56,294 nt of DNA from Alphaproteobacteria bacterium (lineage in GTDB: Bacteria > Pseudomonadota > Alphaproteobacteria > Rhizobiales > Hyphomicrobiaceae). Both the position numbers and the translations under genes were made by a program. Every line of letters starts with the position of its first letter. Within the stretch, counting starts at the first letter, position 1. The stretch is taken from assembly GCA_018819265.1 (NCBI GenBank), contig JAHJQI010000095.1, positions 1-56,294 on the forward strand. Direction: 5' to 3'. Positions 9,004-17,364 of the stretch are shown one piece after another. The notes under the pieces were generated by a model, which had not been told where the DNA came from, made no database searches, and worked only from the letters and a program-made list of their open reading frames with translations.

Positions 9004-9627
9004 ATGCCGATTCTGGATGGAGGGGCGAACAGTCTTTCCGCCGCTGTTGGCGAAGCGTTCGAAATTGCAGGAGGGATGGTCGCCGCAGCGCTGGAAACGG
9101 CGCCGGCCCTGGTCCTCGGTCTGGCCGTCATCGCAGTTTTGCCGGTGTTGATTGCCGGTGGTGCGATTTTGCGGCGGCTCGGCCCCGCCTTTGAGTACAC
9201 GCGGCGTGCCGGGCAAACCGTGCGTGTCGATGGCGGGCTTGCGGAAGCGCTGCCACATGGCGCGGCCTTGGCTGCGCGGGCGGTACCGGCCTACTCGCGG
9301 GCGGTCGTTGCAGTGGAAGCGGATGACGCAGAGCCGGACGATACAGTGGGTGGAAGCTGCCACCAATCGTTCCAGTTCGGAGCAGCGATGGTGGCGCGGA
9401 TCGGCCGCGAGGAAGATAACGATATCCAGCTCAGGCATCCAACGGTGCACCGCTATCACGCGCTGATCCGCCGGAGCTTTGGAGAGGGTTATGAAATCGC
9501 GGATCTCTCGGACGCGAACGGTAATGGCGTTCTCGTCAATGGAGAGAGGGTGACGAATGTCCTTCTGGCCGATGGCGACGAGATCAGGCTGGGCGCGGCG
9601 CGGCTGCGCTTCGGTTTGCCACCGTGA
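9004..9627 (+). CDS. Membrane-anchored FHA domain protein
   Basis: A 207-residue protein with one membrane segment near residues 38-58 (LVLGLAVIAVLPVLIAGGAI) and a C-terminal forkhead-associated domain from about residue 125. FHA hallmarks are visible: GRE in RIGREEDNDIQL, the TVHRYHALI segment where SxxH normally sits, NGNGVLVNGERV, and LADGDEIRLG. FHA domains bind phosphothreonine, so this is a likely substrate or adaptor of the divergently transcribed kinase at 6177-8774. No operon partner directly abuts it; the next convincing gene begins about 260 bases downstream. Confidence 0.88.
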   Translation: MPILDGGANSLSAAVGEAFEIAGGMVAAALETAPALVLGLAVIAVLPVLIAGGAILRRLGPAFEYTRRAGQTVRVDGGLAEALPHGAALAARAVPAYSRAVVAVEADDAEPDDTVGGSCHQSFQFGAAMVARIGREEDNDIQLRHPTVHRYHALIRRSFGEGYEIADLSDANGNGVLVNGERVTNVLLADGDEIRLGAARLRFGLPP

Positions 9628-9885
9628 GCGGCGCGCAAATAGGGTCGATTCATGTGTCGGGAGCGAAAAATATGCATGAGGGTGCACTTGCTCTTGGCGC
9701 TGCGATCCTCATACTCGCTGCGAGCCAAATGGCGGCCGGACTACGATGTCGCCGTTTTCCACCGTCGCTATCGGAAAGTTCGCCACCACCGTCTGCGAGC
9801 GCTTGAGCGAACTTCGGACCGTTTGAGAGCGGATGATTTGTAACGAAGGGCTGGCGTGCAACACTTCTGGGAGGACCAATACAAC

Positions 9886-10692
9886 ATGGGTCAGGATCGA
9901 AAACCACCGGCAGGGCAACGCACAGGGTTCCTTGGGACGTTGAAGGACGCTCTGGCCGCAGCAAGCCGCGATGAGACCGGCAGGTCGCAGCCGGACGAAG
10001 CAGCGGTCGTGGCAGCTGCCCGGGCCGAGCCGATGCAATTGCCGCCACCTTTACCGAAGGCTTCCGATGCGGCAGAAGTGACTTCGAGCGAAGCAGACGT
10101 TCAGTCCGAGGAGCCGGCGCCGGCGATGACGCAACGTGCCGGCGGACTGAGCGCAGCGGATGCGGCGCGCGAGGCGCGGGGCGGGACGTCGGCCGTGATG
10201 CCGGCGAGCGCGCAAGTTGGACAGGTCGATGAAACCACTCGGGTGGCCAAGGACATGGTAGCGAAAGAAGAAGACGCTTCACGTACCCAACGGGTGCGCG
10301 GCAAGGTGGAAGTGGCGCGCGGCGGCTTTGGCTGCGACCCCGTCGTCGGCTGGCTCGTCATTGTTGGCGGACCCGGAATCGGTTCCTACCGGCCGATCTA
10401 TGAGGGCAACAACTCGATTGGCCGGGCACTGACACAACGTATCCCCATCGATTTCGGGGACGATGCGATTTCATCGGAGGAACAGGCCTACGTTCGCTAC
10501 GATTCGAGCGACCGATCCTTCCTTTTCGTGCCCAACCTGGCCAAGACGAATGTCGTTTCGGTCAATAATGCGCGGCCCACCGGGGCAGTCGAATTGAGCG
10601 CGATGGACGTGATCGTCATGGGCCGGACCCAGATCGTTTTCGTGCCGTTCTGCGGCAAGGACTTCGACTGGTCCGAGATTGCGGATAAATAG
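9886..10692 (+). CDS. FHA-like domain protein upstream of PP2C
   Basis: A 268-residue protein with an alanine- and glutamate-rich, probably disordered N-terminal half (about 1-140) and a C-terminal FHA-like fold (about 150-265). Visible FHA features are NNSIGRA, DDAISSEEQAYVRYD in place of SxxH, NNARPTG and MDVIVMGRTQIVFVPF. The ATG at 9886 is chosen over an earlier start at 9856 because GGGAGG precedes it by about 12 bases. The PP2C phosphatase starts 5 bases after its stop, so the two are almost certainly co-translated. It resembles the FHA partners of PpkA/PppA-type systems, but no type VI secretion genes are present in the window. Confidence 0.78.
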   Translation: MGQDRKPPAGQRTGFLGTLKDALAAASRDETGRSQPDEAAVVAAARAEPMQLPPPLPKASDAAEVTSSEADVQSEEPAPAMTQRAGGLSAADAAREARGGTSAVMPASAQVGQVDETTRVAKDMVAKEEDASRTQRVRGKVEVARGGFGCDPVVGWLVIVGGPGIGSYRPIYEGNNSIGRALTQRIPIDFGDDAISSEEQAYVRYDSSDRSFLFVPNLAKTNVVSVNNARPTGAVELSAMDVIVMGRTQIVFVPFCGKDFDWSEIADK

Positions 10693-10697
10693 AGCTG

Positions 10698-11489
10698 ATG
10701 CTCGCATTCGATTACGCAAGGCGCGCCACGCAGGGCGCCCGCGAATACCAGGAAGACGCTGCGACGGTCAAAGCCGGTCCGCCGACGGTTGCTGGAGAAC
10801 CGGGGCTCGGCTGGCGCGAACTCGTGGCCGTCCTGGCTGACGGCATGGGTGGGCATACCGGCGGGGCGCTGGCCAGCAAGATGATCTGCGATCGCTTCAT
10901 GGCCGCATACAGCGGGGGCGAGGGTTCTATCGCCAACCGCCTCATCGTTTCGCTCGAAGAATCGAATGACGCGATCGCGCGGCAGGTCGAGGCCGACCCG
11001 GTCCTGAGCGGCATGGGGTCGACGGTGATCGGAGTGGCATTCACGGACGCCGGGGTCGAGTGGGTCAGCGTCGGCGACAGCCCTCTGTTCCTGTTCCGGC
11101 GGGGCGAAGTGGCGCTGTTGAACGAGGATCACTCGCTCGCCCCCGAGCTCGACAGAATGGCGGCGGCGGGACAGATCACGGCCGAGCAGGCGCGGCAGGA
11201 TCCGAGGCGGCACATGCTGCGTTCGGCAGTCACGGGCGATGAACTCGATCTTGTCGATCAGTCGCGAAAGCCGCTGTTGCTGGAGGATGGCGATTACGTG
11301 ATCCTTGCAAGCGACGGATTGCACACGCTGCAAATCAACGAGATCGAGCGGATCGTTTCCGGCTACGCAGCCGATGGCGCCGAGGCGGTTGCCAGCGCGC
11401 TGATCCGGTCGGTTGAAGCCATGCGCGATCCGCATCAGGACAACACGACCGTGGTCGCCGTCAGGGCGTTCGTGGCGGCGGACGCCTGA
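10698..11489 (+). CDS. PP2C-family protein serine/threonine phosphatase
   Basis: A 263-residue metal-dependent PP2C (PPM) phosphatase, cytoplasmic with no signal or membrane segment. Metal-binding motifs are in order: QED near residue 19, LADGMGGHTGG near residue 48, VSVGDSPLFLFR near 116, LASDGLHTL near residue 205, and QDNTTVVAV near 250. This is a complete catalytic set. It lies 5 bases after the FHA-like gene and presumably reverses phosphorylation by the kinase at 6177-8774. The kinase, phosphatase and FHA trio resembles the threonine-phosphorylation module that controls type VI secretion in other bacteria, here apparently on its own. Confidence 0.94.
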   Translation: MLAFDYARRATQGAREYQEDAATVKAGPPTVAGEPGLGWRELVAVLADGMGGHTGGALASKMICDRFMAAYSGGEGSIANRLIVSLEESNDAIARQVEADPVLSGMGSTVIGVAFTDAGVEWVSVGDSPLFLFRRGEVALLNEDHSLAPELDRMAAAGQITAEQARQDPRRHMLRSAVTGDELDLVDQSRKPLLLEDGDYVILASDGLHTLQINEIERIVSGYAADGAEAVASALIRSVEAMRDPHQDNTTVVAVRAFVAADA

Positions 11490-11590
11490 ACAGGCGGCTG
11501 GCGGCGTCCCGGTATCGGGTGCATCGGCTTCCTTATCGATCGCTTACGATCGAGACGATGGGTTTCAGGCAAACCACAAGGCCCCGCAAC

Positions 11591-12589
11591 ATGGACACGC
11601 CGTCCGCGAAGCCGCCGGTCGACAAGAAGGGTTCGCGTCTCGCCGCGTTTCGCGGTGCGGTTGCCGAGAGCGGGCGCGCGGGCAAGCGCGATCAGCCGCT
11701 GGCCGGGGCGCTGTGGGTGGTGGCGGCAATGGCGTTCCTGGCGGGACTGATGACGCTCGGGCGGTATCTGTCGAAGGAGGGCATCGATCCGCTGCAGGTG
11801 GTGTTCTTCCGGAATTTCTTCTGCGTCGTGTGGATGTTGCCGCTGCTGTTCTGGCGCGGTTTTTCACTTGTCCGAACCAAGCGCATCGAGCTTTACGGGA
11901 TCCGCGTGGTGTTGAGCTTCGTCGCCATGACGTCGATGTTCCAGGCGGCGGCGCTGATTCCCGTCGGCGAGGTGACGGCGATCAGCTTCCTGGCACCGTT
12001 GATGGGGACCGTATTCGCGATCCTGCTGCTTGGCGAGAAAGTGCGGCTGCGGCGCTGGATGGCACTCTTCGTCGGCTTCATCGGGGCTCTCATCATTCTG
12101 CAGCCAGGGTCGAGCATGCTTGGGGCAGGACAGGCTTTCGCGCTGACGTCCGCCTGTGTCATGGGACTGATCGGACCGCTCGTGAAAAAGTTGACGCTGG
12201 AGGACGATGCGGACCGGGTGGTGTTCCTGACGAACCTTCTGCTGACGCCATTGTCGCTGGTGCCTGCACTGTTCGTCTGGGTGTGGCCGCCGGCCGAGTT
12301 CTGGCCGTACTTCATCGCGCTGGGGCTGATCGCCGTCGTCGGGCACATGGCACTCGTTCGTGCCTATGCGGCGATGGATGCGTCGCTCGTCATGACCTTC
12401 AAGTTCGTGCGGCTGCCGTTTGCCGTGCTGTTGGGCTATCTGGCATTCCAAGAATCGATCGGGGCGGCGACGTGGCTTGGCGGCTTCATCATTTTCGCGG
12501 CTTCCGTCTACGTGACGCGGCGTGAAGTGCAGATCAAGGGCCGCACGGCGGTCGTGGCGACGCCGGTTCCCCCGCCACCGCAGGGCTGA
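11591..12589 (+). CDS. EamA/DMT-family membrane transporter
   Basis: An inner-membrane transporter of the drug/metabolite superfamily with about ten hydrophobic helices in two EamA repeats, from ALWVVAAMAFLAGL to FIIFAASVYVTRRE. The first repeat has the typical FFRNFFCVVWMLPLLF segment. In-frame alternatives are GTG at 11519 and ATG at 11558. The ATG at 11591 is taken because AAGG sits 9 bases upstream and the skipped residues look non-conserved, but this is not settled. The C-terminus is proline-rich and cytoplasmic. The substrate cannot be read from sequence. It is downstream of the PP2C gene by about 100 bases and may not be related to it. Confidence 0.85.
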   Translation: MDTPSAKPPVDKKGSRLAAFRGAVAESGRAGKRDQPLAGALWVVAAMAFLAGLMTLGRYLSKEGIDPLQVVFFRNFFCVVWMLPLLFWRGFSLVRTKRIELYGIRVVLSFVAMTSMFQAAALIPVGEVTAISFLAPLMGTVFAILLLGEKVRLRRWMALFVGFIGALIILQPGSSMLGAGQAFALTSACVMGLIGPLVKKLTLEDDADRVVFLTNLLLTPLSLVPALFVWVWPPAEFWPYFIALGLIAVVGHMALVRAYAAMDASLVMTFKFVRLPFAVLLGYLAFQESIGAATWLGGFIIFAASVYVTRREVQIKGRTAVVATPVPPPPQG

Positions 12590-13179
12590 GTGCGGTCTCC
12601 GGTCCCTGAAAGGAAAATGGGACCGCCAATGTCGCTGGCGATCCCGTGAGACTTCCCCGCATTTCGTCCTGGCCCGCGTTGCCGCAGGACGCCTCAGTTG
12701 GTTTTGAGGTTCCGCAGGACTTTCGTCAGCGAGGCGATACGTTGGCCCCGTCCCTATTGCCCTCTGGAGACAGGCGTGCCGCCTACGCGAGCGAGACTGC
12801 CGCCTCTCGCAAGTGCGTTCAAGTGCCCAAAGATCTTGAACGTCGTTTTGTTGCTGCGACGACTTTTAGCACAGCAATTGCGCTGATCTTGGGCACGTCG
12901 CGCAGGTTGAAGCAGGGTCCCGTCAGATCGCTGGAAGTGACGTCAGGTGTTACGAACATTGGAGGCAATTTGCTTTCTCCGGAAATGGTTTAAGGGGGCT
13001 GGCTCAGTTCCCGTGTTGCGCGTCGTCAAGACGTTCCAGCATGTCTCCCGGCTGGATGGCCCTGTTGGCGTAGCGGCCACGAGGCCTGCTTTTGTGGCAG
13101 TTTCGCAACGTTGACGTGACGGATTTTGTGCACAGGCTCCGGTGTCCGTTTCGACTAACGGCGCGGTCGGTTGCGTTGC
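12590..13179. other. Intergenic region with a long inverted repeat
   Basis: No convincing gene. A plus-strand frame over 12646-12993 has no recognisable features. TGCCCAAAGATC near 12821 is mirrored by GATCTTGGGCA near 12887, an inverted repeat with a loop of about 55 bases, function unknown. A smaller inverted pair GGGACCGCCA/TGGCGATCCC lies near 12619-12645 without a T-run. Confidence 0.4.
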
Positions 13180-13213
13180 AAAAAAAGGGTCCGAGCCAAT
13201 TCGCTCGGACCCT
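13180..13213 (-). terminator. Intrinsic terminator downstream of the panE-like gene
   Basis: On the minus strand AAGGGTCCGAGC pairs with GCTCGGACCCTT across a six-base loop and is followed by a T-run of about seven. It lies about 110 bases past the stop codon of the reductase gene at 13324. Confidence 0.9.
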
Positions 13214-13323
13214 TCGGATTCGATTAGAGCGTGATCCGACCATACGCGATCGCTTTCGCGCTTCGATGGCCGGATGTAGCTGTAGCCAAAACGTGCTGCG
13301 GCTGCCGCCCAAGTCGCCTGCGA

Positions 13324-14328
13324 TCAGGCGCCGCCTTCGAATTCAGGGAACACGGGATAGACGCCTGCGACGCGGCCCATCTGCTGTGTCAGGGCCAGCA
13401 CGGTGTCGATCGTCGGGGTTGCAACCTCGACCAGCTTACCCATCTCGGCGACAACGGTGAGGAGCGCGTCAAGTTCGAGTTTGCGGCCTTTTTCGAGATC
13501 CTGAAGCATCGAGGTGCGATGCGCGCCGACCGCTGCCGCGCCATTGATGCGGCGTTCGATATCGACGCGGAAGTCGACTCCCATCTTGCGGGCGAGCGAT
13601 TCGGCCTCGCTCATCATCGCGTGGGCGACGGCGCGGGTGCCGGGATCGGTCGCGACGACGTCGAGGGTTGCGTGGGTCAGGGCCGAGATCGGGTTGAAGC
13701 ACAGGTTGCCCCACAGCTTCAGCCAGATGTCATCGCGGATCTGGTCGTAGATGCGGCATTTGAGGCCAGAGGCTTCGAGCACGTCGGCAAGCGCCTTGAC
13801 CCGCGGGGTGATTTCGCCATTGGGTTCGCCAAGATTGTAGCGGTCGCCATAGGTGTGCGTGATGACGCCGGGCCCGGTTATTTCGGCGGCCGGATAAACC
13901 GTGCAGCCGATCGCGCGCTCTGGACCGATGGCGCGCCACTGGCGCCCGCCAGGGTCGACGCTTTCAAGCTGCTTGTCTTCCCATGGGCCCTTAAGGCCGT
14001 GGAAGTACCACCAGGGAATGCCGTTTTGCGCCGTCACGACATGCGTCTGCGGCCCGATGAGCGGCAGCATGTGCTCGGCGGCATCCCAGGCCTGATGAGA
14101 CTTCACGGCAACGATGACGTAGTCGTGGACGCCAAGATCTTCCGGGTTCTTGGCCGCGCGCACGTGGGCGATTTTTTCCTCGTTGTTGACGATCAGTTTC
14201 AGGCCGTTGGCCTTGATTGCTTCAAGGTGCGGGCCGCGCGCCACCACCGAAACGTCGACGCCGGCACCGTGCAACATGACCGCCAGATGGGCGCCGATTG
14301 CGCCGGCACCGTAGATGCAAACCTTCAT
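13324..14328 (-). CDS. panE: PanE/ApbA-family reductase, candidate oxalyl-CoA reductase
   Basis: A 334-residue 2-dehydropantoate 2-reductase family enzyme. The NADP-binding GAGAIGAHLA motif is at the N-terminus, followed by VKSHQ and TAQNGIPWW. The C-terminal helical domain has KLWGNLCFNPISALT with the family's lysine and asparagine. The family reading is secure. Annotated literally it would make pantoate. In Methylobacterium extorquens, a PanE homologue (PanE2) next to oxc and frc was reported to reduce oxalyl-CoA to glyoxylate, and the oxc/frc-like genes 6 kb away make that the better guess. The GntR-type operator motif 57 bases upstream supports the link. Substrate choice cannot be proved from sequence. 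Confidence 0.88.
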   Translation of the reverse strand: MKVCIYGAGAIGAHLAVMLHGAGVDVSVVARGPHLEAIKANGLKLIVNNEEKIAHVRAAKNPEDLGVHDYVIVAVKSHQAWDAAEHMLPLIGPQTHVVTAQNGIPWWYFHGLKGPWEDKQLESVDPGGRQWRAIGPERAIGCTVYPAAEITGPGVITHTYGDRYNLGEPNGEITPRVKALADVLEASGLKCRIYDQIRDDIWLKLWGNLCFNPISALTHATLDVVATDPGTRAVAHAMMSEAESLARKMGVDFRVDIERRINGAAAVGAHRTSMLQDLEKGRKLELDALLTVVAEMGKLVEVATPTIDTVLALTQQMGRVAGVYPVFPEFEGGA

Positions 14329-14384
14329 CGAGCGAACTCCCCCTTGTTATTTGTCGCGCTGCGTTATTCGTGTGCTGCCGGGGC

Positions 14385-14394
14385 TGGTATACCA
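14385..14394. promoter_or_regulatory. TGGTATACCA palindrome, candidate GntR operator
   Basis: The perfect 10-bp palindrome TGGTATACCA sits 57 bases upstream of the panE-like start. The same palindrome is found upstream of the gntR gene at 19681-19690. It fits the FadR-subfamily pattern of GT...AC half-sites. Confidence 0.55.
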
Positions 14395-14446
14395 CCACCG
14401 GCGGGCGGTCAAAACGTCGAAACGTCGCTGATGCCGGTGCTGCCAA

Positions 14447-15634
14447 TCACTTTAGAGCCTCGGTCTTGGAAAGTTCGACAATACTGCGGACAGCGCCTGT
14501 CATGTCGCTTGCCGCCTGGAAATCTATGCCGGCGCTCTCAAGGCGAACGCCCGCGAAGTCCGCGTTATTGCCGGCGAACCGCGCGACAATCGGCAGTTTG
14601 CGCGTTGTCCGGCTGACCGCGACGGCGATGCCTTCGGCGATGGTATCGCAGCGCTGCATGCCGCCGCCATGGACATTGACAAGAAGCGCCCTGGTGTTGG
14701 GATTGTTGAGCACTAGTTCGACGCCGTAGGCGATGTCGAGGCTGGTTGCCGTCGTGCGTATGTCCATGAAGTTCGCCGGCGATCCGCCGAAGTCGCGAAG
14801 CATATCGAGGGTGGCGAGCGCCAGCCCGGCGCCGTTGGCAACGAGGCCGATGGTGCCGCCGAGGGCGGCATAGTTGATCTGATGGCGGTCGGCGCCAAGC
14901 TCGTGAGGATCGTCCTCCTCTTTCGTTACCGCTTCGCGGAACGCGGCCAGTCCGGGGTGGCGGAACAGGGCGTGATCGTCAAACTGCAGCTTGGCGTCGA
15001 GGGCCACGAGTTCGTTCGACGGTGTCAGCGCGAGCGGGTTGACTTCAACCTGGACGGCATCGAGTTCGACGGCCATCTGCGCCAGCGTGCGCAAGATTTC
15101 CGCGGCCTTTGCAGTGGTCGCGGCTGGCAGGGCGAGGCTCGCGGCTGCATCCGCAAACGCGCCATCGACACCGGCCGACGTCAGGAACAGGGGCGTCTTC
15201 CTGATGAGATCGGGCTCGCCGGCAGCATGGGTCTCGATGCCGGCACCGCCGTTTCGGCTGGTCAGCAGGACAAGCCGTCCGGTCGAGGTGTCGAGAACAA
15301 CGGCGGCATAGAGCTGCAGCGAGCAGGCAATTGCTTCCTCGATCAAGACCCAGCGGACGAACTCATGGCTTGTCGCATGCCGTTGCGAGGAGAGAACGCG
15401 CCCGAGCATGGTCGCTGCCGTCGCAGCGACGCCGTCGGGAGAGGCCGCAAAACGCACACCTCCCGCTGCCATCCGCTCGGTCGCGCGAACCTGCGCCTTG
15501 ACGGCGAAGCGCGGGAAGCCAAGGCGATTTGCGACGCGTCGGGCCTGCTCGATATCGCCGGCGATGCGGCCGCGCGGGATTTTCAAGCCGTAACGCTCCA
15601 AGAGTTCCTTTGCCTGGAATTCGTGCAACTGCAT
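14447..15634 (-). CDS. Divergent SucC-like (ATP-grasp CoA ligase beta subunit) protein
   Basis: A 395-residue homologue of succinyl-CoA/malate-CoA ligase beta subunits, starting MQLHEFQAKELLERYG like SucC. A longer frame extends to 15736, but MQLHEF at 15634 is the family start. Conserved parts include VEVNPLAL, LDAKLQFDDHALFR, YAALGGTIGLVANGAGLA and NVHGGGMQRCDTIAEGI. Two usually invariant sites differ: the glycine-rich HAGGRGKAGG loop reads VRATERMAAGG, and the DVGGGAT motif reads DIRTTAT. No SucD-like alpha subunit is in the window. It may be an altered or inactive subunit, or pair with an alpha subunit elsewhere. It sits upstream of the panE-like gene on the same strand, 118 bases apart. 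Confidence 0.8.
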   Translation of the reverse strand: MQLHEFQAKELLERYGLKIPRGRIAGDIEQARRVANRLGFPRFAVKAQVRATERMAAGGVRFAASPDGVAATAATMLGRVLSSQRHATSHEFVRWVLIEEAIACSLQLYAAVVLDTSTGRLVLLTSRNGGAGIETHAAGEPDLIRKTPLFLTSAGVDGAFADAAASLALPAATTAKAAEILRTLAQMAVELDAVQVEVNPLALTPSNELVALDAKLQFDDHALFRHPGLAAFREAVTKEEDDPHELGADRHQINYAALGGTIGLVANGAGLALATLDMLRDFGGSPANFMDIRTTATSLDIAYGVELVLNNPNTRALLVNVHGGGMQRCDTIAEGIAVAVSRTTRKLPIVARFAGNNADFAGVRLESAGIDFQAASDMTGAVRSIVELSKTEALK

Positions 15635-16161
15635 GATGGCGGCTCTCTTGGTCCTGGCTCGTGTCTTGCTGCCCCGTGGGCCGTCTTGCCAACAGCCTCG
15701 TTGCCAACGGCCTTGGCGTTTGCGCGTGGGCTTCAAGTGTCCTTGCGCTTACGCCCGTGCGACTGGGCTGAAAATACACTAAATCGCTGATTCAACGCCA
15801 AGTTTATCAAGTCCCCCGAATCGCCGACGGCGATCCCGGCTGATCCTGTCTTGCGCCAGTCCTGGATTTGCGCTTCGGTAGGGTCGGCCCATTGCAAGGT
15901 AAATAGCGCGGATCGACTGGCGCGGGTTTTTCAAATCCGGTTTTTCAACATACCAAGGCGGATTTCTGATTCTTCCCCTTCTCGCGACGATACCCGTTGC
16001 ACTCGAAAGTTTCTTGGCATATTGTATCCCAAAAGGGCGCGCTAATGTCGCATTGAACATGATGTCGCCCTTAAGAAGCGCAAGAGAAGCGACACAGGAC
16101 GATGGACCGATTATGTTCCAGGGGCCTGAAATAGAGCGAAGCGCAAAAGGGAGGAATTTTG
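15635..16161. other. Divergent promoter region between sucC-like and tctC genes
   Basis: About 530 bases separating the minus-strand sucC-like gene from the plus-strand transporter. A minus-strand frame over 15779-16060 encodes 93 residues with no recognisable domain and is not called. No copy of the TGGTATACCA palindrome was found here. Promoters for both directions are expected. Confidence 0.5.
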
Positions 16162-17157
16162 ATGCTTCAACGTAGTGGACGGATGCTGGGGTTTGCCCTG
16201 GGAATGACGGGTGCAGCTGCGCTCGTTGCTGGCGTAAGTTCAGCCGCGATGGCTGAATTCCAGCCGCAGAAGCCGATCGAGTTCGTCGTGATGGCTGGCA
16301 AGGGCGGCGGGGCTGACAAAGCCGTTCGCTTCCTGCAGTCGATCATGGCCAAGGAAAACCTCGCCAGCGTGCCGGTAATTCCGGTCAACAAGGGCGGCGG
16401 GTCGGGTGCTGAAGCGCTTGTCTATATGAAGGGCAAGACAGGCGATGACCATACGATCATGTTCACGCTCAACTCGTTCTACACCACCCCGCTGCGCCAG
16501 CCGGAACTCGGCGTGGACATCACCACATTCACGCCAGTAATGCGGATGGCCGAAGACACCTTCTGCCTTTGGGTCAATGTCGAATCCGGAATCGACAACA
16601 TCGATGGGTTCGTCAAGGCTGCGAAGGCCAAAGGCAAAGACTGGATCATGGCCGGCACCGGAAAGGCGTCGGAAGACAACCTTCTGACTGACTACCTGAA
16701 CACCGCCTATGGCCTGGAAATGAAGTACGTCCCCTACAAGGGCGGTGGTGCGGTGGCCAAGGAACTGGCAGGCAAAAACGCCGATTCGACCGTGAACAAC
16801 CCGTCCGAGCAGGAGCCCTTCTTCAAGGTGGGCGATGCCTCGAACAAGACGAAGCCGATCGCTTGCTTCACGCCGGAGCCGATCTACGAAGGCGTCCCGA
16901 CGTTCAAGGATCAGGGCAAGGATTTCGTGTACTTCATGCAGCGTTCCGTCGTCGGCGCGCCGGGCATGAGCGCGGAAGCCGCTGCCTACTATCAGGATCT
17001 GTTCACGAGGGTGTTCAACGCCAAGGACTGGCAAGCCTACCGCGTGAAGCAGAAGCTGCAGGGAGATCCTCTCAGCGGTGACGCCCTGATGGCGTACTGG
17101 AAGAAAGAAAACGAAGTGCATCGCGGCATGCTGAAGGAAATGGGCGAGATTAAATAA
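16162..17157 (+). CDS. tctC: Tripartite tricarboxylate transporter substrate-binding protein (TctC/Bug)
   Basis: A 331-residue periplasmic solute receptor. Residues 1-31 form a signal peptide (MLQRSGRMLGFALG, a hydrophobic stretch, then SSAAMA) with cleavage likely before EFQPQKPIEFV. The QPQKPIEFVV start of the mature protein and VPVIPVNKGGGSGAEAL match the Bug/TctC fold. ATG at 16162 follows GGGAGGAA by about 6 bases and is preferred over the adjacent TTG. It heads tctC-tctB-tctA. Bug proteins bind small carboxylates; from the downstream frc and lyase genes, oxalate or a related acid is the likely ligand, by inference only. Confidence 0.93.
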   Translation: MLQRSGRMLGFALGMTGAAALVAGVSSAAMAEFQPQKPIEFVVMAGKGGGADKAVRFLQSIMAKENLASVPVIPVNKGGGSGAEALVYMKGKTGDDHTIMFTLNSFYTTPLRQPELGVDITTFTPVMRMAEDTFCLWVNVESGIDNIDGFVKAAKAKGKDWIMAGTGKASEDNLLTDYLNTAYGLEMKYVPYKGGGAVAKELAGKNADSTVNNPSEQEPFFKVGDASNKTKPIACFTPEPIYEGVPTFKDQGKDFVYFMQRSVVGAPGMSAEAAAYYQDLFTRVFNAKDWQAYRVKQKLQGDPLSGDALMAYWKKENEVHRGMLKEMGEIK

Positions 17158-17169
17158 TCGCCGAACTCC

Positions 17170-17202
17170 TGGTACCGGCCGGATCGCCATCTGGCCGGAC
17201 CA
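17170..17202 (+). other. Stem-loop after tctC
   Basis: TGGTACCGGCC pairs imperfectly with GGCCGGACCA just after the tctC stop, without a T-run. Hairpins after binding-protein genes commonly protect that part of the transcript and keep the receptor in excess of the membrane subunits. Confidence 0.55.
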
Positions 17203-17364
17203 ACTTCGCCGCACTGGAATTTCGGTCCACCCACCGGGACCGACCGCTTCGACGTTTCAATAGCTCAAAGGCCTGCCGACGCGTGCGGAGTTTTCCGCGC
17301 AATGGGATGGCGGCTGGCTGGATCGCTAGCGATTTCGGGTCGCCCGTTCATAGGTCAAAAAACG

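Noticed and set aside
9624..9806. A 60-residue frame overlapping the FHA gene stop (GTGA)
   Set aside because: The overlap suggests coupling and there is one hydrophobic stretch, but the rest is not protein-like and a competing frame exists in the same place.
6177..11489. Type VI secretion cluster
   Set aside because: Kinase, FHA and PP2C genes occur, but none of the core tss genes (sheath, IcmF, VgrG, ClpV) is in the window.
12646..12993. A 115-residue plus-strand frame in the gap after the EamA gene
   Set aside because: No domain, no ribosome site, and it spans an inverted repeat.
15779..16060. A 93-residue minus-strand frame between sucC-like and tctC
   Set aside because: No recognisable features and no ribosome site; more likely promoter DNA.
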